DNA of 64,000 nt from Ptiloglossa arizonensis (taxonomy: Eukaryota > Arthropoda > Insecta > Hymenoptera > Colletidae): the NCBI RefSeq assembly GCF_051014685.1, contig NW_027478880.1, forward strand, positions 62,001-126,000. The letters run 5' to 3'. The notes under the pieces were generated by a model. It had not been told where the DNA came from. It made no database searches and was given only the letters and a program-made list of their open reading frames with translations. The translations under genes were made by a program, and so were the position numbers. How positions within the stretch are numbered: position 1 is the first letter of the stretch; every line of letters starts with the position of its first letter. Shown piece after piece: positions 25,316 through 39,883 of the stretch.

Positions 25316-26554
25316 CGAGATATGGGAGTTTGAAGCCAAGAAATGGTTGAGAAGGCAAAAAATTTTTCGCAATTCTGCTGCTCCAAACGCTTAACCAGAG
25401 TGGCCTAGGGAAAAAATAAACATACCGCTGTAATCGGGCGAGTTTCTACTTTCAGACGCTACAGGAATTTTTGGGTGAGGTCAATCCGTTCGCGAGATAT
25501 GGGAGTTTGACGCTAAGAAATGGTTGAGAGGACAACAAATTTTTCGCAATTCTGCTGCTCCAAACGCTTAACCAGAATGGCCTAGGGAAAAAATACACAT
25601 ACCGTTGTAATCGGGCGAGTTTCTACTTTCAGATACAGTAGGAATTTTTGGGTTAGGTCAATTCGTTCGCGAGATATGGGAGTTTGAAGCCAAGAAATGG
25701 TTGAGAAGACAACAAATTTTTCGCACTTCTGCTGCTCCAAACGCTTAACCAGAATGGCCTAGGGAAAAAATACACATACCGCTGTAATCGGGCGAGTTTC
25801 TACTTTCAGATGCAATAGGAATTTTTGGGTTAGGTCAATCCGTTCGCGAGATATGGGAGTTTGAAGCCAAGAAATGGTTGAGAAGGCAAAAAATTTTTCG
25901 CAATTCTGCTGCTCCAAACGCTTAACCAGAGTGGCCTAGGGAAAAAATAAACATACCGCTGTAATCGGGCGAGTTTCTACTTTCAGACGCTACAGGAATT
26001 TTTGGGTGAGGTCAATCCGTTCGCGAGATATGGGAGTTTGACGCTAAGAAATGGTTGAGAGGACAACAAATTTTTCGCAATTCTGCTGCTCCAAACGCTT
26101 AACCAGAATGGCCTAGGGAAAAAATACACATACCGTTGTAATCGGGCGAGTTTCTACTTTCAGATACAGTAGGAATTTTTGGGTTAGGTCAATTCGTTCG
26201 CGAGATATGGGAGTTTGAAGCCAAGAAATGGTTGAGAAGGCAAAAAATTTTTCACAATTCTGCTGCTCCACACGCTTAACCAGAATGGCCTAGGGAAAAA
26301 ATACACATACCGTTGTAATCGGGCGAGTTTCTACTTTCAGATAAAGTAGGAATTTTTGGGTTAGGTCATTTCGTTCGCGAGATATGGGAGTTTGAAGCCA
26401 AGAAATGGTTGAGAAGGCAAAAAATTTTTCGCAATTCTGCTGCTCCAAACGCTTAACCAGAATGGCCTAGGGAAAAAATACACATACCGCTGTAATCGGG
26501 CGAGTTTCTACTTTCAGATGCAATAGGAATTTTTGGGTTAGGTCAATCCGTTCG
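25316..26554 (+). repeat. Extra 7-monomer block (1239 bp) in copy 2
   Basis: This block repeats 24077-25315 at an offset of exactly 1239 bp, with the CAGAGTGG, GATACAGTAGG, CGCACTTCTG, TTTTCACAATTC and GATAAAGTAGG monomers in the same order. It is absent from copy 1, where 3363 is followed directly by the next 19-monomer unit. It makes the local period 26 monomers (4602 bp) between TATGC monomers at 21953 and 26555. I saw no base differences from its source, so it is very young or kept identical. Confidence 0.88.
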
Positions 26555-29500
26555 CGAGATATGCGAGTTTGAAGCCAAGAAATGGTTGAGAAGGCAAAAA
26601 ATTTTTCGCAATTCTGCTGCTCCAAACGCTTAACCAGAATGGCCTAGGGAAAAAATAAACATGCCGTTGTAATCGGGGGAGTTTCTACTTTCAGATGCAA
26701 CAGGAATTTTTGGGTTAGGTCAATCCGTTCGCGAGATATGGGAGTTTGACGCTAAGAAATGGTTGAGAGGACAACAAATTTTTCGCAATTCTGCTGCTCC
26801 AAACGCTTAACCAGAATGGCCTAGGGAAAAAATACACATACCGTTGTAATCGGGCGAGTTTCTACTTTCAGATGCAGTAGGAATTTTTGGGTTAGGTCAA
26901 TCCGTTCGCGAGATATGGGAGTTTGAAGCCAAGAAATGGTTGAGAAGGCAAAAAATTTTTCGCAATTCTGCTGCTCCAAACCCTTAACAAGAATGGCCTA
27001 GGGAAAAAATACACATACCATTGTAATCGGGCGAGTTTCTACTTTCAGATGCAATTGGAATTTTTGGGTTAGGTCAATCCGTTCGCGAGATATGGGAGTT
27101 TGAAGCCAAGAAATGGTTGAGAAGGCAACAAATTTTTCGCAATTCTGCTGCTCCAAACGCTTAACCAGAATGGCCTAGGGAAAAAATACACATACCGTTG
27201 TAATCGGGGGAGTTTCTACTTTCAGATGCAACAGGAATTTTTGGGTTAGGTCAATCCGTTCGCGAGATATGGGAGTTTGACGCTAAGAAATGGTTGAGAG
27301 GACAACAAATTTTTCGCAATTCTGCTGCTCCAAACGCTTAACCAGAATGGCCTAGGGAAAAAATACACATACCGTTGTAATCGGGCGAGTTTCTACTTTC
27401 AGATGCAGTAGGACTTTTTGGGTTAGGTCAATCCGTTCGCGAGATATGGGAGTTTGAAGCCAAGAAATGGTTGAGAAGGCAAAAAATTTTTCGCAATTCT
27501 GCTGCTCCAAACCCTTAACAAGAATGGCCTAGGGAAAAAATACACATACCGATGTAATCGGGCGAGTTTCTACTTTCAGATGCAACAGGAATTTTTGGGT
27601 TAGGTCAATCCGTTCGAGAGATATGAGAGTTTGACGCTAAGAAATGGTTGAGAAGACAACAAATTTTTCGCAATTCTGCTGCTCCAAACGCTTAACCAGA
27701 ATGGCCTAGGGCAAAAATACACATACCGTTGTAATCGGGCGAGTTTCTACTTTCAGATGCAATAGGAATTTTTGGGTTAGGTCAATCCGTTCGCCAGATA
27801 TGGGAGTTTGAAGCCAAGAAATGGTTGAGAAGGCAAAAAATTTTTCGCAATTCTGCTGCTCCAAACGCTTAACCAGAATGGCCTAGGGAAAAAATACACA
27901 TACCGCTGTAATCGGGCGAGTTTCTACTTTCAGATGCAATAGGAATTTTTGGGTTAGGTCAATCCGTTCGCGAGATATGCGAGTTTGAAGCCAAGAAATG
28001 GTTGAGAAGGCAAAAAATTTTTCGCAATTCTGCTGCTCCAAACGCTTAACCAGAATGGCCTAGGGAAAAAATAAACATACCGTTGTAATCGGGGGAGTTT
28101 CTACTTTCAGATGCAACAGGAATTTTTGGGTTAGGTCAATCCGTTCGCGAGATATGGGAGTTTGACGCTAAGAAATGGTTGAGAGGACAACAAATTTTTC
28201 GCAATTCTGCTGCTCCAAACGCTTAACCAGAATGGCCTAGGGAAAAAATACACATACCGTTGTAATCGGGCGAGTTTCTACTTTCAGATAAAGTAGGAAT
28301 TTTTGGGTTAGGTCATTTCGTTCGCGAGATATGGGAGTTTGAAGCCAAGAAATGGTTGAGAAGGCAAAAAATTTTTCGCAATTCTGCTGCTCCAAACGCT
28401 TAACCAGAATGGCCTAGGTTAAAAATAAACATACCGTTGTAATAGGGCGAGTTTCTACTTTCAGAAGCAACAGGAACTTTTGGTTTAGGTCAATCCGTTC
28501 GCGAGATATGGGAGTTTGAAGCTAAGAAATGGTTGAGAAGACAACAAATTTTTCGCACTTCTGCTGCTCCAAACGCTTAACCAGAATGGCCTAGGGAAAA
28601 AATACACATACCGCTGTAATCGGGCGAGTTTCTACTTTCAGATGCAATAGGAATTTTTGGGTTAGGTCAATCCGTTCGCGAGATATGGGAGTTTGAAGCC
28701 AAGAAATGGTTGAGAAGGCAAAAAATTTTTCGCAATTCTGCTGCTCCAAACGCTTAACCAGAGTGGCCTAGGGAAAAAATAAACATACCGCTGTAATCGG
28801 GCGAGTTTCTACTTTCAGACGCTACAGGAATTTTTGGGTGAGGTCAATCCGTTCGCGAGATATGGGAGTTTGACGCTAAGAAATGGTTGAGAGGACAACA
28901 AATTTTTCGCAATTCTGCTGCTCCAAACGCTTAACCAGAATGGCCTAGGGAAAAAATACACATACCGTTGTAATCGGGCGAGTTTCTACTTTCAGATACA
29001 GTAGGAATTTTTGGGTTAGGTCAATTCGTTCGCGAGATATGGGAGTTTGAAGCCAAGAAATGGTTGAGAAGACAACAAATTTTTCGCACTTCTGCTGCTC
29101 CAAACGCTTAACCAGAATGGCCTAGGGAAAAAATACACATACCGCTGTAATCGGGCGAGTTTCTACTTTCAGATGCAATAGGAATTTTTGGGTTAGGTCA
29201 ATCCGTTCGCGAGATATGGGAGTTTGAAGCCAAGAAATGGTTGAGAAGGCAAAAAATTTTTCGCAATTCTGCTGCTCCAAACGCTTAACCAGAGTGGCCT
29301 AGGGAAAAAATAAACATACCGCTGTAATCGGGCGAGTTTCTACTTTCAGACGCTACAGGAATTTTTGGGTGAGGTCAATCCGTTCGCGAGATATGGGAGT
29401 TTGACGCTAAGAAATGGTTGAGAGGACAACAAATTTTTCGCAATTCTGCTGCTCCAAACGCTTAACCAGAATGGCCTAGGGAAAAAATACACATACCGTT

Positions 29501-29833
29501 GTAATCGGGCGAGTTTCTACTTTCAGATACAGTAGGAATTTTTGGGTTAGGTCAATTCGTTCGCGAGATATGGGAGTTTGAAGCCAAGAAATGGTTGAGA
29601 AGGCAAAAAATTTTTCACAATTCTGCTGCTCCACACGCTTAACCAGAATGGCCTAGGGAAAAAATACACATACCGTTGTAATCGGGCGAGTTTCTACTTT
29701 CAGATAAAGTAGGAATTTTTGGGTTAGGTCATTTCGTTCGCGCGATATGGGAGTTTGAAGCCAAGAAATGGTTGAGAAGGCAAAAAATTTTTCGCAATTC
29801 TGCTGCTCCAAACGCTTAACCAGAATAGCCTAG
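26555..29833 (+). repeat. 19-monomer HOR, copy D (3279 bp aligned)
   Basis: This is the counterpart of copy B (3364-6642) at an offset of 23191. It shares copy B's private end markers CGCGATATG and GAATAGCC. One difference is A at 28444 (AATAGGGCG) where copy B has C at 5253. It then passes into the 5-monomer section. Confidence 0.9.
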
Positions 29834-31444
29834 GTTAAAAATAAACATACCGTTGTAATCGGGCGAGTTTCTACTTTCAGAAGCAACAGGAACTTTTGGT
29901 TTAGGTCAATCCGTTCGCGAGATATGGGAGTTTGAAGCTAAGAAATGGTTGAGAAGACAACAAATTTTTCGCACTTCTGCTGCTCCAAACGCTTAACCAG
30001 AATGGCCTAGGGAAAAAATACACATACCGCTGTAATCGGGCGAGTTTCTACTTTCAGATGCAATAGGAATTTTTGGGTTAGGTCAATCCGTTCGCGAGAT
30101 ATGGGAGTTTGAAGCCAAGAAATGGTTGAGAAGGCAAAAAATTTTTCGCAATTCTGCTGCTCCAAACGCTTAACCAGAGTGGCCTAGGGAAAAAATAAAC
30201 ATACCGCTGTAATCGGGCGAGTTTCTACTTTCAGACGCTACAGGAATTTTTGGGTGAGGTCAATCCGTTCGCGAGATATGGGAGTTTGACGCTAAGAAAT
30301 GGTTGAGAGGACAACAAATTTTTCGCAATTCTGCTGCTCCAAACGCTTAACCAGAATGGCCTAGGGAAAAAATACACATACCGTTGTAATCGGGCGAGTT
30401 TCTACTTTCAGATACAGTAGGAATTTTTGGGTTAGGTCAATTCGTTCGCGAGATATGGGAGTTTGAAGCCAAGAAATGGTTGAGAAGGCAAAAAATTTTT
30501 CACAATTCTGCTGCTCCACACGCTTAACCAGAATGGCCTAGGGAAAAAATACACATACCGTTGTAATCGGGCGAGTTTCTACTTTCAGATAAAGTAGGAA
30601 TTTTTGGGTTAGGTCATTTCGTTCGCGAGATATGGGAGTTTGAAGCCGAGAAATGGTTGAGAAGGCAAAAAATTTTTCGCAATTCTGCTGCTCCAAACGC
30701 TTAACCAGAATGGCCTAGGTTAAAAATAAACATACCGTTGTAATCGGGCGAGTTTCTACTTTCAGAAGCAACAGGAACTTTTGGTTTAGGTCAATCCGTT
30801 CGCGAGATATGGGAGTTTGAAGCTAAGAAATGGTTGAGAAGACAACAAATTTTTCGCACTTCTGCTGCTCCAAACGCTTAACCAGAATGGCCTAGGGAAA
30901 AAATACACATACCGCTGTAATCGGGCGAGTTTCTACTTTCAGATGCAATAGGAATTTTTGGGTTAGGTCAATCCGTTCGCGAGATATGGGAGTTTGAAGC
31001 CAAGAAATGGTTGAGAAGGCAAAAAATTTTTCGCAATTCTGCTGCTCCAAACGCTTAACCAGAGTGGCCTAGGGAAAAAATAAACATACCGCTGTAATCG
31101 GGCGAGTTTCTACTTTCAGACGCTACAGGAATTTTTGGGTGAGGTCAATCCGTTCGCGAGATATGGGAGTTTGACGCTAAGAAATGGTTGAGAGGACAAC
31201 AAATTTTTCGCAATTCTGCTGCTCCAAACGCTTAACCAGAATGGCCTAGGGAAAAAATACACATACCGTTGTAATCGGGCGAGTTTCTACTTTCAGATAC
31301 AGTAGGAATTTTTGGGTTAGGTCAATTCGTTCGCGAGATATGGGAGTTTGAAGCCAAGAAATGGTTGAGAAGGCAAAAAATTTTTCACAATTCTGCTGCT
31401 CCACACGCTTAACCAGAATGGCCTAGGGAAAAAATACACATACC
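29832..31444 (+). repeat. 5-monomer HOR (885 bp), copy 2 version
   Basis: AGGTTAAAAA occurs at 29832 and 30717, 885 bp apart. This section matches 6641-8253 including the private GAAGCCGAG near 30648. It ends where ACCATTG appears near 31443. Confidence 0.87.
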
Positions 31445-34400
31445 ATTGTAATCGGGCGAGTTTCTACTTTCAGATGCAACAGGAATTTTTGGGTTAGGAC
31501 AATCCGTTCGCGAGATATGGGAGTTTGAAGCCAAGAAATGGTTGAGAAGGCAGAAAATTTTTCGCAATTCTGCTGCTCCAAACGCTTAACAAGAATGGCC
31601 TAGGGAAAAAATACACATACCGTTATAATTGGGCGAGTTTCTACTTTCAGATGCAACAGGAATATTTTGGTTAGTTCAATCCGTTCGCGAGATATGGGAG
31701 TTTGAATCCAAGAAATGGTTGAGAAGGCAACAAATTTTTCGCAATTCTGCTGCTCCAAACGCTTAACCAGAATGGCCTAGGGAAAAAATACACATACCGT
31801 TGTAATCGGGGGAGTTTCTACTTTCAGATGCAACAGGAATTTTTGGGTTAGGTCAATCCGTTCGCGAGATATGGGAGTTTGACTCTAAGAAATGGTTGAG
31901 AGGACAACAAATTTTTCGCAATTCTGCTGGTCCAAACGCTTAACCAGAATGGCCTAGGGAAAAAATACACATACCGTTGTAATCGGGCGAGTTTCTACTT
32001 TCAGATGCAGTAGGAATTTTTGGGTTAGGTCAATCCGTTCGCGAGATATGGGAGTTTGAAGCCAAGAAATGGTTGAGAAGGCAAAAAATTTTTCGCAATT
32101 CTGCTGCTCCAAACGCTTAACAAGAATGGCCTAGGGAAAAAATACACATACCCTTGTAATCGGGCGAGTTTCTACTTTCAGATGCAACAGGAATTTTTGG
32201 GTTAGGTCAATCCGTTCGAGAGATATGGGAGTTTGACGCTAAGAAATGGTTGAGAAGACAACAAATTTTTCGCAATTCTGCTGCTCCAAACGCTTAACCA
32301 GAATGGCCTAGGGAAAAAATACACATACCGTTGTAATCGGGCGAGTTTCTACTTTCAGATGTAATAGGATTTTTTGGGTTAGGTCAATCCGTTCGCCAGA
32401 TATGGGAGTTTGAAGCCAAGAAATGGTTGAGAAGGCAAAAAATTTTTCGCAATTCTGCTGCTCCAAACGCTTAACCAGAATGGCCTAGGGAAAAAATAAA
32501 CATACCGCTGTAATCGGGCGAGTTTCTACTTTCAGATGCAATAGGAATTTTTGGGTTAGGTCAAACCGTTCGCGAGATATGGGAGTTTGAAGCCAAGAAA
32601 TGGTTGAGAAGGCAAAAAATTTTTCGCAATTCTGCTGCTCCAAACGCTTAACCAGAATGGCCTAGGGAAAAAATAAACATACCGCTGTAATCGGGCGAGT
32701 TTCTACTTTCAGATGCAATAGGAATTTTTGGGTTAGGTCAAACCGTTCGCGAGATATGGGAGTTTGAAGCCAAGAAATGGTTGAGAAGGCAAAAAATTTT
32801 TCGCAATTCTGTTGCTCCAAACGCTTAACCAGAATGGCCTAGGGAAAAAATACACATACCGTTGTAATCGGGCGAGTTTCTACTTTCAGATGCAACAGGA
32901 ATTTTTGGGTTAAGTCAATCCGTTCGCGAGATATGGGAGTTTGAAGCTAAGGAATGGTTGAGAAGACAACAAATTTTTCGCAATTCTGCTGCTCCAAACG
33001 CTTAACCAGAATGGCCTAGGGAAAAAATACACATACCGTTGTAATCGGGCGAGTTTCTACTTTCAGATGCAATTGGAATTTTTGGGTTAGGTCAATCCGT
33101 TCGCGAGATATGGGAGTTTGAAGCCAAGAAATGGTTGAGAAGGCAACAAATTTTTCGCAATTCTGCTGCTCCAAACGCTTAACCAGAATGGCCTAGGGAA
33201 AAAATACACATACCGTTGTAATCGGGCGAGTTTCTACTTTCAGATGCAACAGGTATTTTTGGGTTAGGTCAATCCGTTCGAGAGATATGGGAGTTTGACG
33301 CTAAGAAATGGTTGAGAAGACAACAAATTTTTCGCAATTCTGCTGCTCCAAACGCTTAACCAGAATGGCCTAGGGAAAAAATACACATACCGTTGTAATC
33401 GGGCGAGTTTCTACTTTCAGATGCAATAGGAATTTTTGGGTTAGGTCAATCCGTTCGCCAGATATGGGAGTTTGAAGCCAAGAAATGGTTGAGAAGGCAA
33501 AAAATTTTTCGCAATTCTGCTGCTCCAAACGCTTAACCAGAATGGCCTAGGGAAAAAATAAACATACCGCTGTAATCGGGCGAGTTTCTACTTTCAGATG
33601 CAATAGGAATTTTTGGGTTAGGTCAAACCGTTCGCGAGATATGGGAGTTTGAAGCCAAGAAATGGTTGAGAAGGCAAAAAATTTTTCGCAATTCTGCTGC
33701 TCCAAACGCTTAACCAGAATGGCCTAGGGAAAAAATACACATACCGTTGTAATCGGGCGAGTTTCTACTTTCAGATGCAACAGGAATTTTTGGGTTAAGT
33801 CAATCCGTTCGCGAGATATGGGAGTTTGAAGCTAAGGAATGGTTGAGAAGACAACAAATTTTTCGCAATTCTGCTGCTCCAAACGCTTAACCAGAATGGC
33901 CTAGGGAAAAAATACACATACCGTTGTAATCGGGCGAGTTTCTACTTTCAGATGCAATTGGAATTTTTGGGTTAGGTCAATCCGTTCGCGAGATATGGGA
34001 GTTTGAAGCCAAGAAATGGTTGAGAAGGCAACAAATTTTTCGCAATTCTGCTGCTCCAAACGCTTAACCAGAATGGCCTAGGGGAAAAATACACATACCG
34101 TTGTAATCGGGCGAGTTTCTACTTTCAGATGCAGTAGGAATTTTTGGGTTAGGTCAATCCGTTCGCGAGATATGGGAGTTTGAAGCCAAGAAATGGTTGA
34201 GAAGGCAAAAAATTTTTCGCAATTCTGCTGCTCCAAACGCTTAACAAGAATGGCCTAGGGAAAAAATACACATACCGTTGTAATCGGGCGAGTTTCTACT
34301 TTCAGATGCAACAGGAATTTTTGGGTTAGGTCAATCCGTTCGAGAGATATGGGAGTTTGACGCTAAGGAATGGTTGAGAGGACAACAAATTTTTCGCAAT

Positions 34401-35436
34401 TCTGCTGCTCCAAACGCAAAACCAGAATGGCCTAGGGAAAAAATACACATACCGTTGTAATCGGGCGAGTTTCTACTTTCAGATGCAATAGGAATTTTTG
34501 GGTTAGGTCAATCCGTTCGCCAGATATGGGAGTTTGAAGCCAAGAAATGGTTGAGAAGGCAAAAAATTTTTCGCAATTCTGCTGCTCCAAACGCTTAACC
34601 AGAATGGCCTAGGGAAAAAATACACATACCGTTGTAATCGGGCGAGTTTCTACTTTCAGAAGCAACAGGAATTTTTGGTTTAGGTCAATCCGTTCGCGAG
34701 ATATGGGAGTTTGAAGCCAAGAAATGGTTGAGAAGGCAAAAAATTTTTCGCAATTCTGCTGCTCCAAACGCTTAACCAGAATGGCCTAGGGAAAAAATAA
34801 ACATACCGTTGTAATCGGGCGAGTTTCTACTTTCAGAAGCAACAGGAATTTTTGGTTTAGGTCAATCCGTTCGCGAGATATGGGAGTTTGAAGCTAAGAA
34901 ATGGTTGAGAAGACAACAAATTTTTCGCACTTCTGCTGCTCCAAACGCTTAACCAGAATGGCCTAGGGAAAAAATACACACACCGCTGTAATCGGGCGAG
35001 TTTCTACTTTCAGAAGCAACAGGAACTTTTGGTTTAGGTCAATCCGTTCGCGAGATATGGGAGTTTGAAGCTAAGAAATGGTTGAGAAGACAACAAATTT
35101 TTCGCACTTCTGCTGCTCCAAACGCTTAACCAGAATGGCCTAGGGAAAAAATACACATACCGCTGTAATCGGGCGAGTTTCTACTTTCAGATGCAATAGG
35201 AATTTTTGGGTTAGGTCAATCCGTTCGCGAGATATGGGAGTTTGAAGCCAAGAAATGGTTGAGAAGGCAAAAAATTTTTCGCAATTCTGCTGCTCCAAAC
35301 GCTTAACCAGAGTGGCCTAGGGAAAAAATAAACATACCGCTGTAATCGGGCGAGTTTCTACTTTCAGAAGCAACAGGAACATTTGGTTTAGGTCAATCCG
35401 TTCGCGAGATGTGGGAGATTGAAGCTAAGAAATGGT
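31445..35436 (+). repeat. Mixed satellite section, copy 2 version
   Basis: This matches 8254-12599 at an offset of 23191 and then 22837, after two monomers are missing at about 34134. Markers AATATTTTGG, GATGTAATAGG, CAAACCG pairs, CCTAGGGGAAAA (34081) and GCAAAACC (34418) are all retained. A private change is T at 32812 (CTGTTGCTCC). There is no gene or unique sequence. Confidence 0.85.
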
Positions 35437-38400
35437 TGAGAAGACAACAAATTTTTCGCACTTCTGCTGCTCCAAACGCTTAACCAGAATGGCCTAGGGA
35501 AAAAATACGCAAACCGTTGTAATCGGGCGAGTTTCTACTTTCAGATGCAGTAGGAATTTTTGGGTTAGGTCAATCCGTTCGCGAGATATGGGAGTTTGAA
35601 GCCAAGAAATGGTTGAGAAGACAACAAATTTTTCGCACTTCTGCTGCTCCAAACGCTTAACCAGAGTGGCCTAGGGAAAAAATAAACATACCGCTGTAAT
35701 CGGGCGAGTTTCTACTTTCAGAAGCAACAGGAACTTTAGGTTTAGGTCAATCCGTTCGCGAGATGTGGGAGATTGAAGCTAAGAAATGGTTGAGAAGACA
35801 ACAAATTTTTCGCACTTCTGCTGCTCCAAACGCTTAACCAGAGTGGCCTAGGGAAAAAATAAACATACCGCTGTAATCGGGCGAGTTTCTACTTTCAGAC
35901 GCTACAGGAATTTTTGGGTTTGTTCAATCCGTTCGCGAGATGTGGGAGATTGAAGCTAAGAAATGGTTGAGAAGACAACAAATTTTTCGGAATTCTGCTG
36001 CTCCAAACGCTTAACAAGAATGGCCTAGGGAAAAAATACACATACCGTTGTAATCGGGCGAGTTTCTACTTTCAGACGCTACAGGAATTTTTGGGTTACG
36101 TCAATCCGTTCGCGAGATATGGGAGTTTGACGCTAAGAAATGGTTGAGAGGACAACAAATTTTTCGCAATTCTGCTGCTCCAAACGCTTAACCAGAATGG
36201 CCCAGGGAAAAAATACACATACCGTTGTAATCGGGTGAGTTTCTACTTTCAGATACAGTAGGAATTTTTGGGTTAGGTCAATCCGTTCGCGAGATATGGG
36301 AGTTTGAAGCCAAGAAATGGTTGAGAAGGCAAAAAATTTTTCACAATTCTGCTGCTCCACACGCTTAACCAGAATGGTCTAGGGAAAAAATACACATACC
36401 GTTATAATCGGGCGAGTTTCTACTTTCAGATGCAACAGGAATTTTTTGGTTAGGTCAATCCGTTCGCGAGATATGGGAGTTTGAAGCCAAGAAATGGTTG
36501 AGAAGGCAACAAATTTTTCGCAATTCTGCTGCTCCAAACGCTTAACCAGAATGGCCTAGGGAAAAAATTACACATACCGTTGTAATCGGGGGAGTTTCTA
36601 CTTTCAGATGCAACAGGAATTTTTGGGTTAGGTCAATCCGTTCGCGAGATATGGGAGTTTGACGCTAAGAAATGTTTGAGAAGACAACAAATTTTTCGCA
36701 CTTCTGCTGCTCCAAACGCTTAACCAGAATGGCCTAGGGAAAAAATACACAAACCGTTGTAATCGGGCGAGTTTCTACTTTCAGATGCAGTAGGAATTTT
36801 TGGGTTAGGTCAATCCGTTCGCGAGATATGGGAGTTTGAAGCCAAGAAATGGTTGAGAAGACAACAAATTTTTCGCACTTCGGCTGCTCCAAACGCTTAA
36901 CCAGAGTGGCCTAGGGAAAAAATAAACATACCGCTGTAATCGGGCGAGTTTCTACTTTCAGAAGCAACAGGAACTTTAGCTTTAGGTCAATCCGTTCGCG
37001 AGATGTGGGAGATTGAAGCTAAGAAATGGTTGAGAAGACAACAAATTTTTCGCACTTCTGCTGCTCCAAACGCTTAACCAGAGTGGCCTAGGGAAAAAAT
37101 AAACATACCGCTGTAATCGGGCGAGTTTCTACTTTCAGACGCTACAGGAATTTTTGGGTTTGTTCAATCCGTTCGCGAGATGTGGGAGATTGAAGCTAAG
37201 AAATGGTTGAGAAGACAACAAATTTTTCGGAATTCTGCTGCTCCAAACGCATAACAAGAATGGCCTAGGGAAAAAATACACATACCGTTGTAATCGGGCG
37301 AGTTTCTACTTTCAGACGCTACAGGAATTTTTGGGTTACGTCAATCCGTTCGCGAGATATGGGAGTTTGACGCTAAGAAATGGTTGAGAGGACAACAAAT
37401 TTTTCGCAATTCTGCTGCTCCAAACGCTTAACCAGAATGGCCTAGGGAAAAAATACACATACCGTTGTAATCGGGTGAGTTTCTACTTTCAGATACAGTA
37501 GGAATTTTTGGGTTAGGTCAATCCGTTCGCGAGATATGGGAGTTTGAAGCCAAGAAATGGTTGAGAAGGCAAAAAATTTTTCACAATTCTGCTGCTCCAC
37601 ACGCTTAACCAGAATGGCCTAGGGAAAAAATACACATACCGTTATAATCGGGCGAGTTTCTACTTTCAGATGCAACAGGAATTTTTTGGTTAGGTCAATC
37701 CGTTCGCGAGATATGGGAGTTTGAAGCCAAGAAATGGTTGAGAAGGCAACAAATTTTTCGCAATTCTGCTGCTCCAAACGCTTAACCAGAATGGCCTAGG
37801 GAAAAAATACACATACCGTTGTAATCGGGGGAGTTTCTACTTTCAGATGCAACAGGAATTTTTGGGTTAGGTCAATCCGTTCGCGAGATATGGGAGTTTG
37901 ACGCTAAGAAATGGTTGAGAGGACAACAAATTTTTCGCAATTCTGCTGCTCCAAACGCTTAACCAGAATGGCCTAGGGAAAAAATACACATACCGTTGTA
38001 ATCGGGCGAGTTTCTACTTTCAGATGCAATAGGAATTTTTGGGTTAGGTCAATCCGTTCGCCAGATATGGGAGTTTGAAGCCAAGAAATGGTTGAGAAGG
38101 CAAAAAAATTTTTGCAATTCTGCTGCTCCAAACGCTTAACCAGAATGGCCTAGGGAAAAAATAAACATACCGCTGTAATCGGGCGAGTTTCTACTTTCAG
38201 ATGCAATAGGAATTTTTGGGTTAGGTCAATCCGTTCGCGAGATATGGGAGTTTGAAGCCAAGAAATGGTTGAGAAGGCAAAAAATTTTTCGCAATTCTGC
38301 TGCTCCAAACGCTTAACCAGAGTGGCCTAGGGAAAAAATAAACATACCGCTGTAATCGGGCGAGTTTCTACTTTCAGAAGCAACAGGAACATTTGGTTTA

Positions 38401-39763
38401 GGTCAATCGGTTCGCGAGATGTGGGAGATTGAAGCTAAGAAATGGTTGAGAAGACAACAAATTTTTCGCACTTCTGCTGCTCCAAACGCTTAACCAGAAT
38501 GGCCTAGGGAAAAAATACACAAACCGTTGTAATCGGGCGAGTTTCTACTTTCAGATGCAGTAGGAATTTTTGGGTTAGGTCAATCCGTTCGCGAGATATG
38601 GGAGTTTGAAGCCAAGAAATGGTTGAGAAGACAACAAATTTTTCGCACTTCTGCTGCTCCAAACGCTTAACCAGAGTGGCCTAGGGAAAAAATAAACATA
38701 CCGCTGTAATCGGGCGAGTATCTACTTTCAGAAGCAACAGGAACTTTAGGTTTAGGTCAATCCGTTCGCGAGATGTGGGAGATTGAAGCTAAGAAATGGT
38801 TGAGAAGACAACAAATTTTTCGCACTTCTGCTGCTCCAAACGCTTAACCAGAGTGGCCTAGGGAAAAAATAAACATACCGCTGTAATCGGGCGAGTTTCT
38901 ACTTTCAGACGCTACAGGAATTTTTGGGTTTGTTCAATCCGTTCGCGAGATGTGGGAGATTGAAGCTAAGAAATGGTTGAGAAGACAACAAATTTTTCGG
39001 AATTCTGCTGCTCCAAACGCTTAACAAGAATGGCCTAGGGAAAAAATACACATACCGTTGTAATCGGGCGAGTTTCTACTTTCAGACGCTACAGGAATTT
39101 TTGGGTTACGTCAATCCGTTCGCGAGATATGGGAGTTTGACGCTAAGAAATGGTTGAGAGGACAACAAATTTTTCGCAATTCTGCTGCTCCAAACGCTTA
39201 ACCAGAAAGGCCTAGGGAAAAAATACACATACCGTTGTAATCGGGTGAGTTTCTACTTTCAGATACAGAAGGAATTTTTGGGTTAGGTCAATCCGTTCAC
39301 GAGATATGGGAGTTTGAAGCCAAGAAATGGTTGAGAAGGCAAAAAATTTTTCACAATTCTGCTGCTCCACACGCTTAACCAGAATGGCCTAGGGAAAAAA
39401 TACACATACCGTTATAATCGGGCGAGTTTCTACTTTCAGATGCAACAGGAATTTTTTGGTTAGGTCAATCCGTTCGCGAGATATGGGAGTTTGAAGCCAA
39501 GAAATGGTTGAGAAGGCAACAAATTTTTCGCAATTCTGCTGCTCCAAACGCTTAACCAGAATGGCCTAGGGAAAAAATACACATACCGTTGTAATCGGGG
39601 GAGTTTCTACTTTCAGATGCAACAGGAATTTTTGGGTTAGGTCAATCCGTTCGCGAGATATGGGAGTTTGACGCTAAGAAATGGTTGAGAGGACAACAAA
39701 TTTTTCGCAATTCTGCTGCTCCAAACGCTTAACCAGAATGGCCTAGGGAAAAAATACACATAC
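35437..39763 (+). repeat. GTGGGAGATTG-type HOR units P1-P3, copy 2 version
   Basis: The AACCG markers lie at 35508, 36748 and 38518, exactly 22837 bp after those of copy 1. The same private variants are present, including the extra T at 36568-36569, ATGTTTGAG near 36672, TTCGGCTGC, TTTAGCTTTAGG, GCATAACAAG, TTCACGAG and GAGTATCTAC. The only difference noticed is A instead of the G at 16737. The 7- and 10-monomer spacing therefore predates the large duplication. Confidence 0.87.
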
Positions 39764-39883
39764 CTTTGTAATAAGGCGAGTTTCTACTTTCAGATGCAGT
39801 AGGAATTTTTGGGTTAGGTCAATCCGTTCGCGAGATATGGGAGTTTGAAGCCAAGAAATGGTTGAGAAGGCAAAAAATTTTTC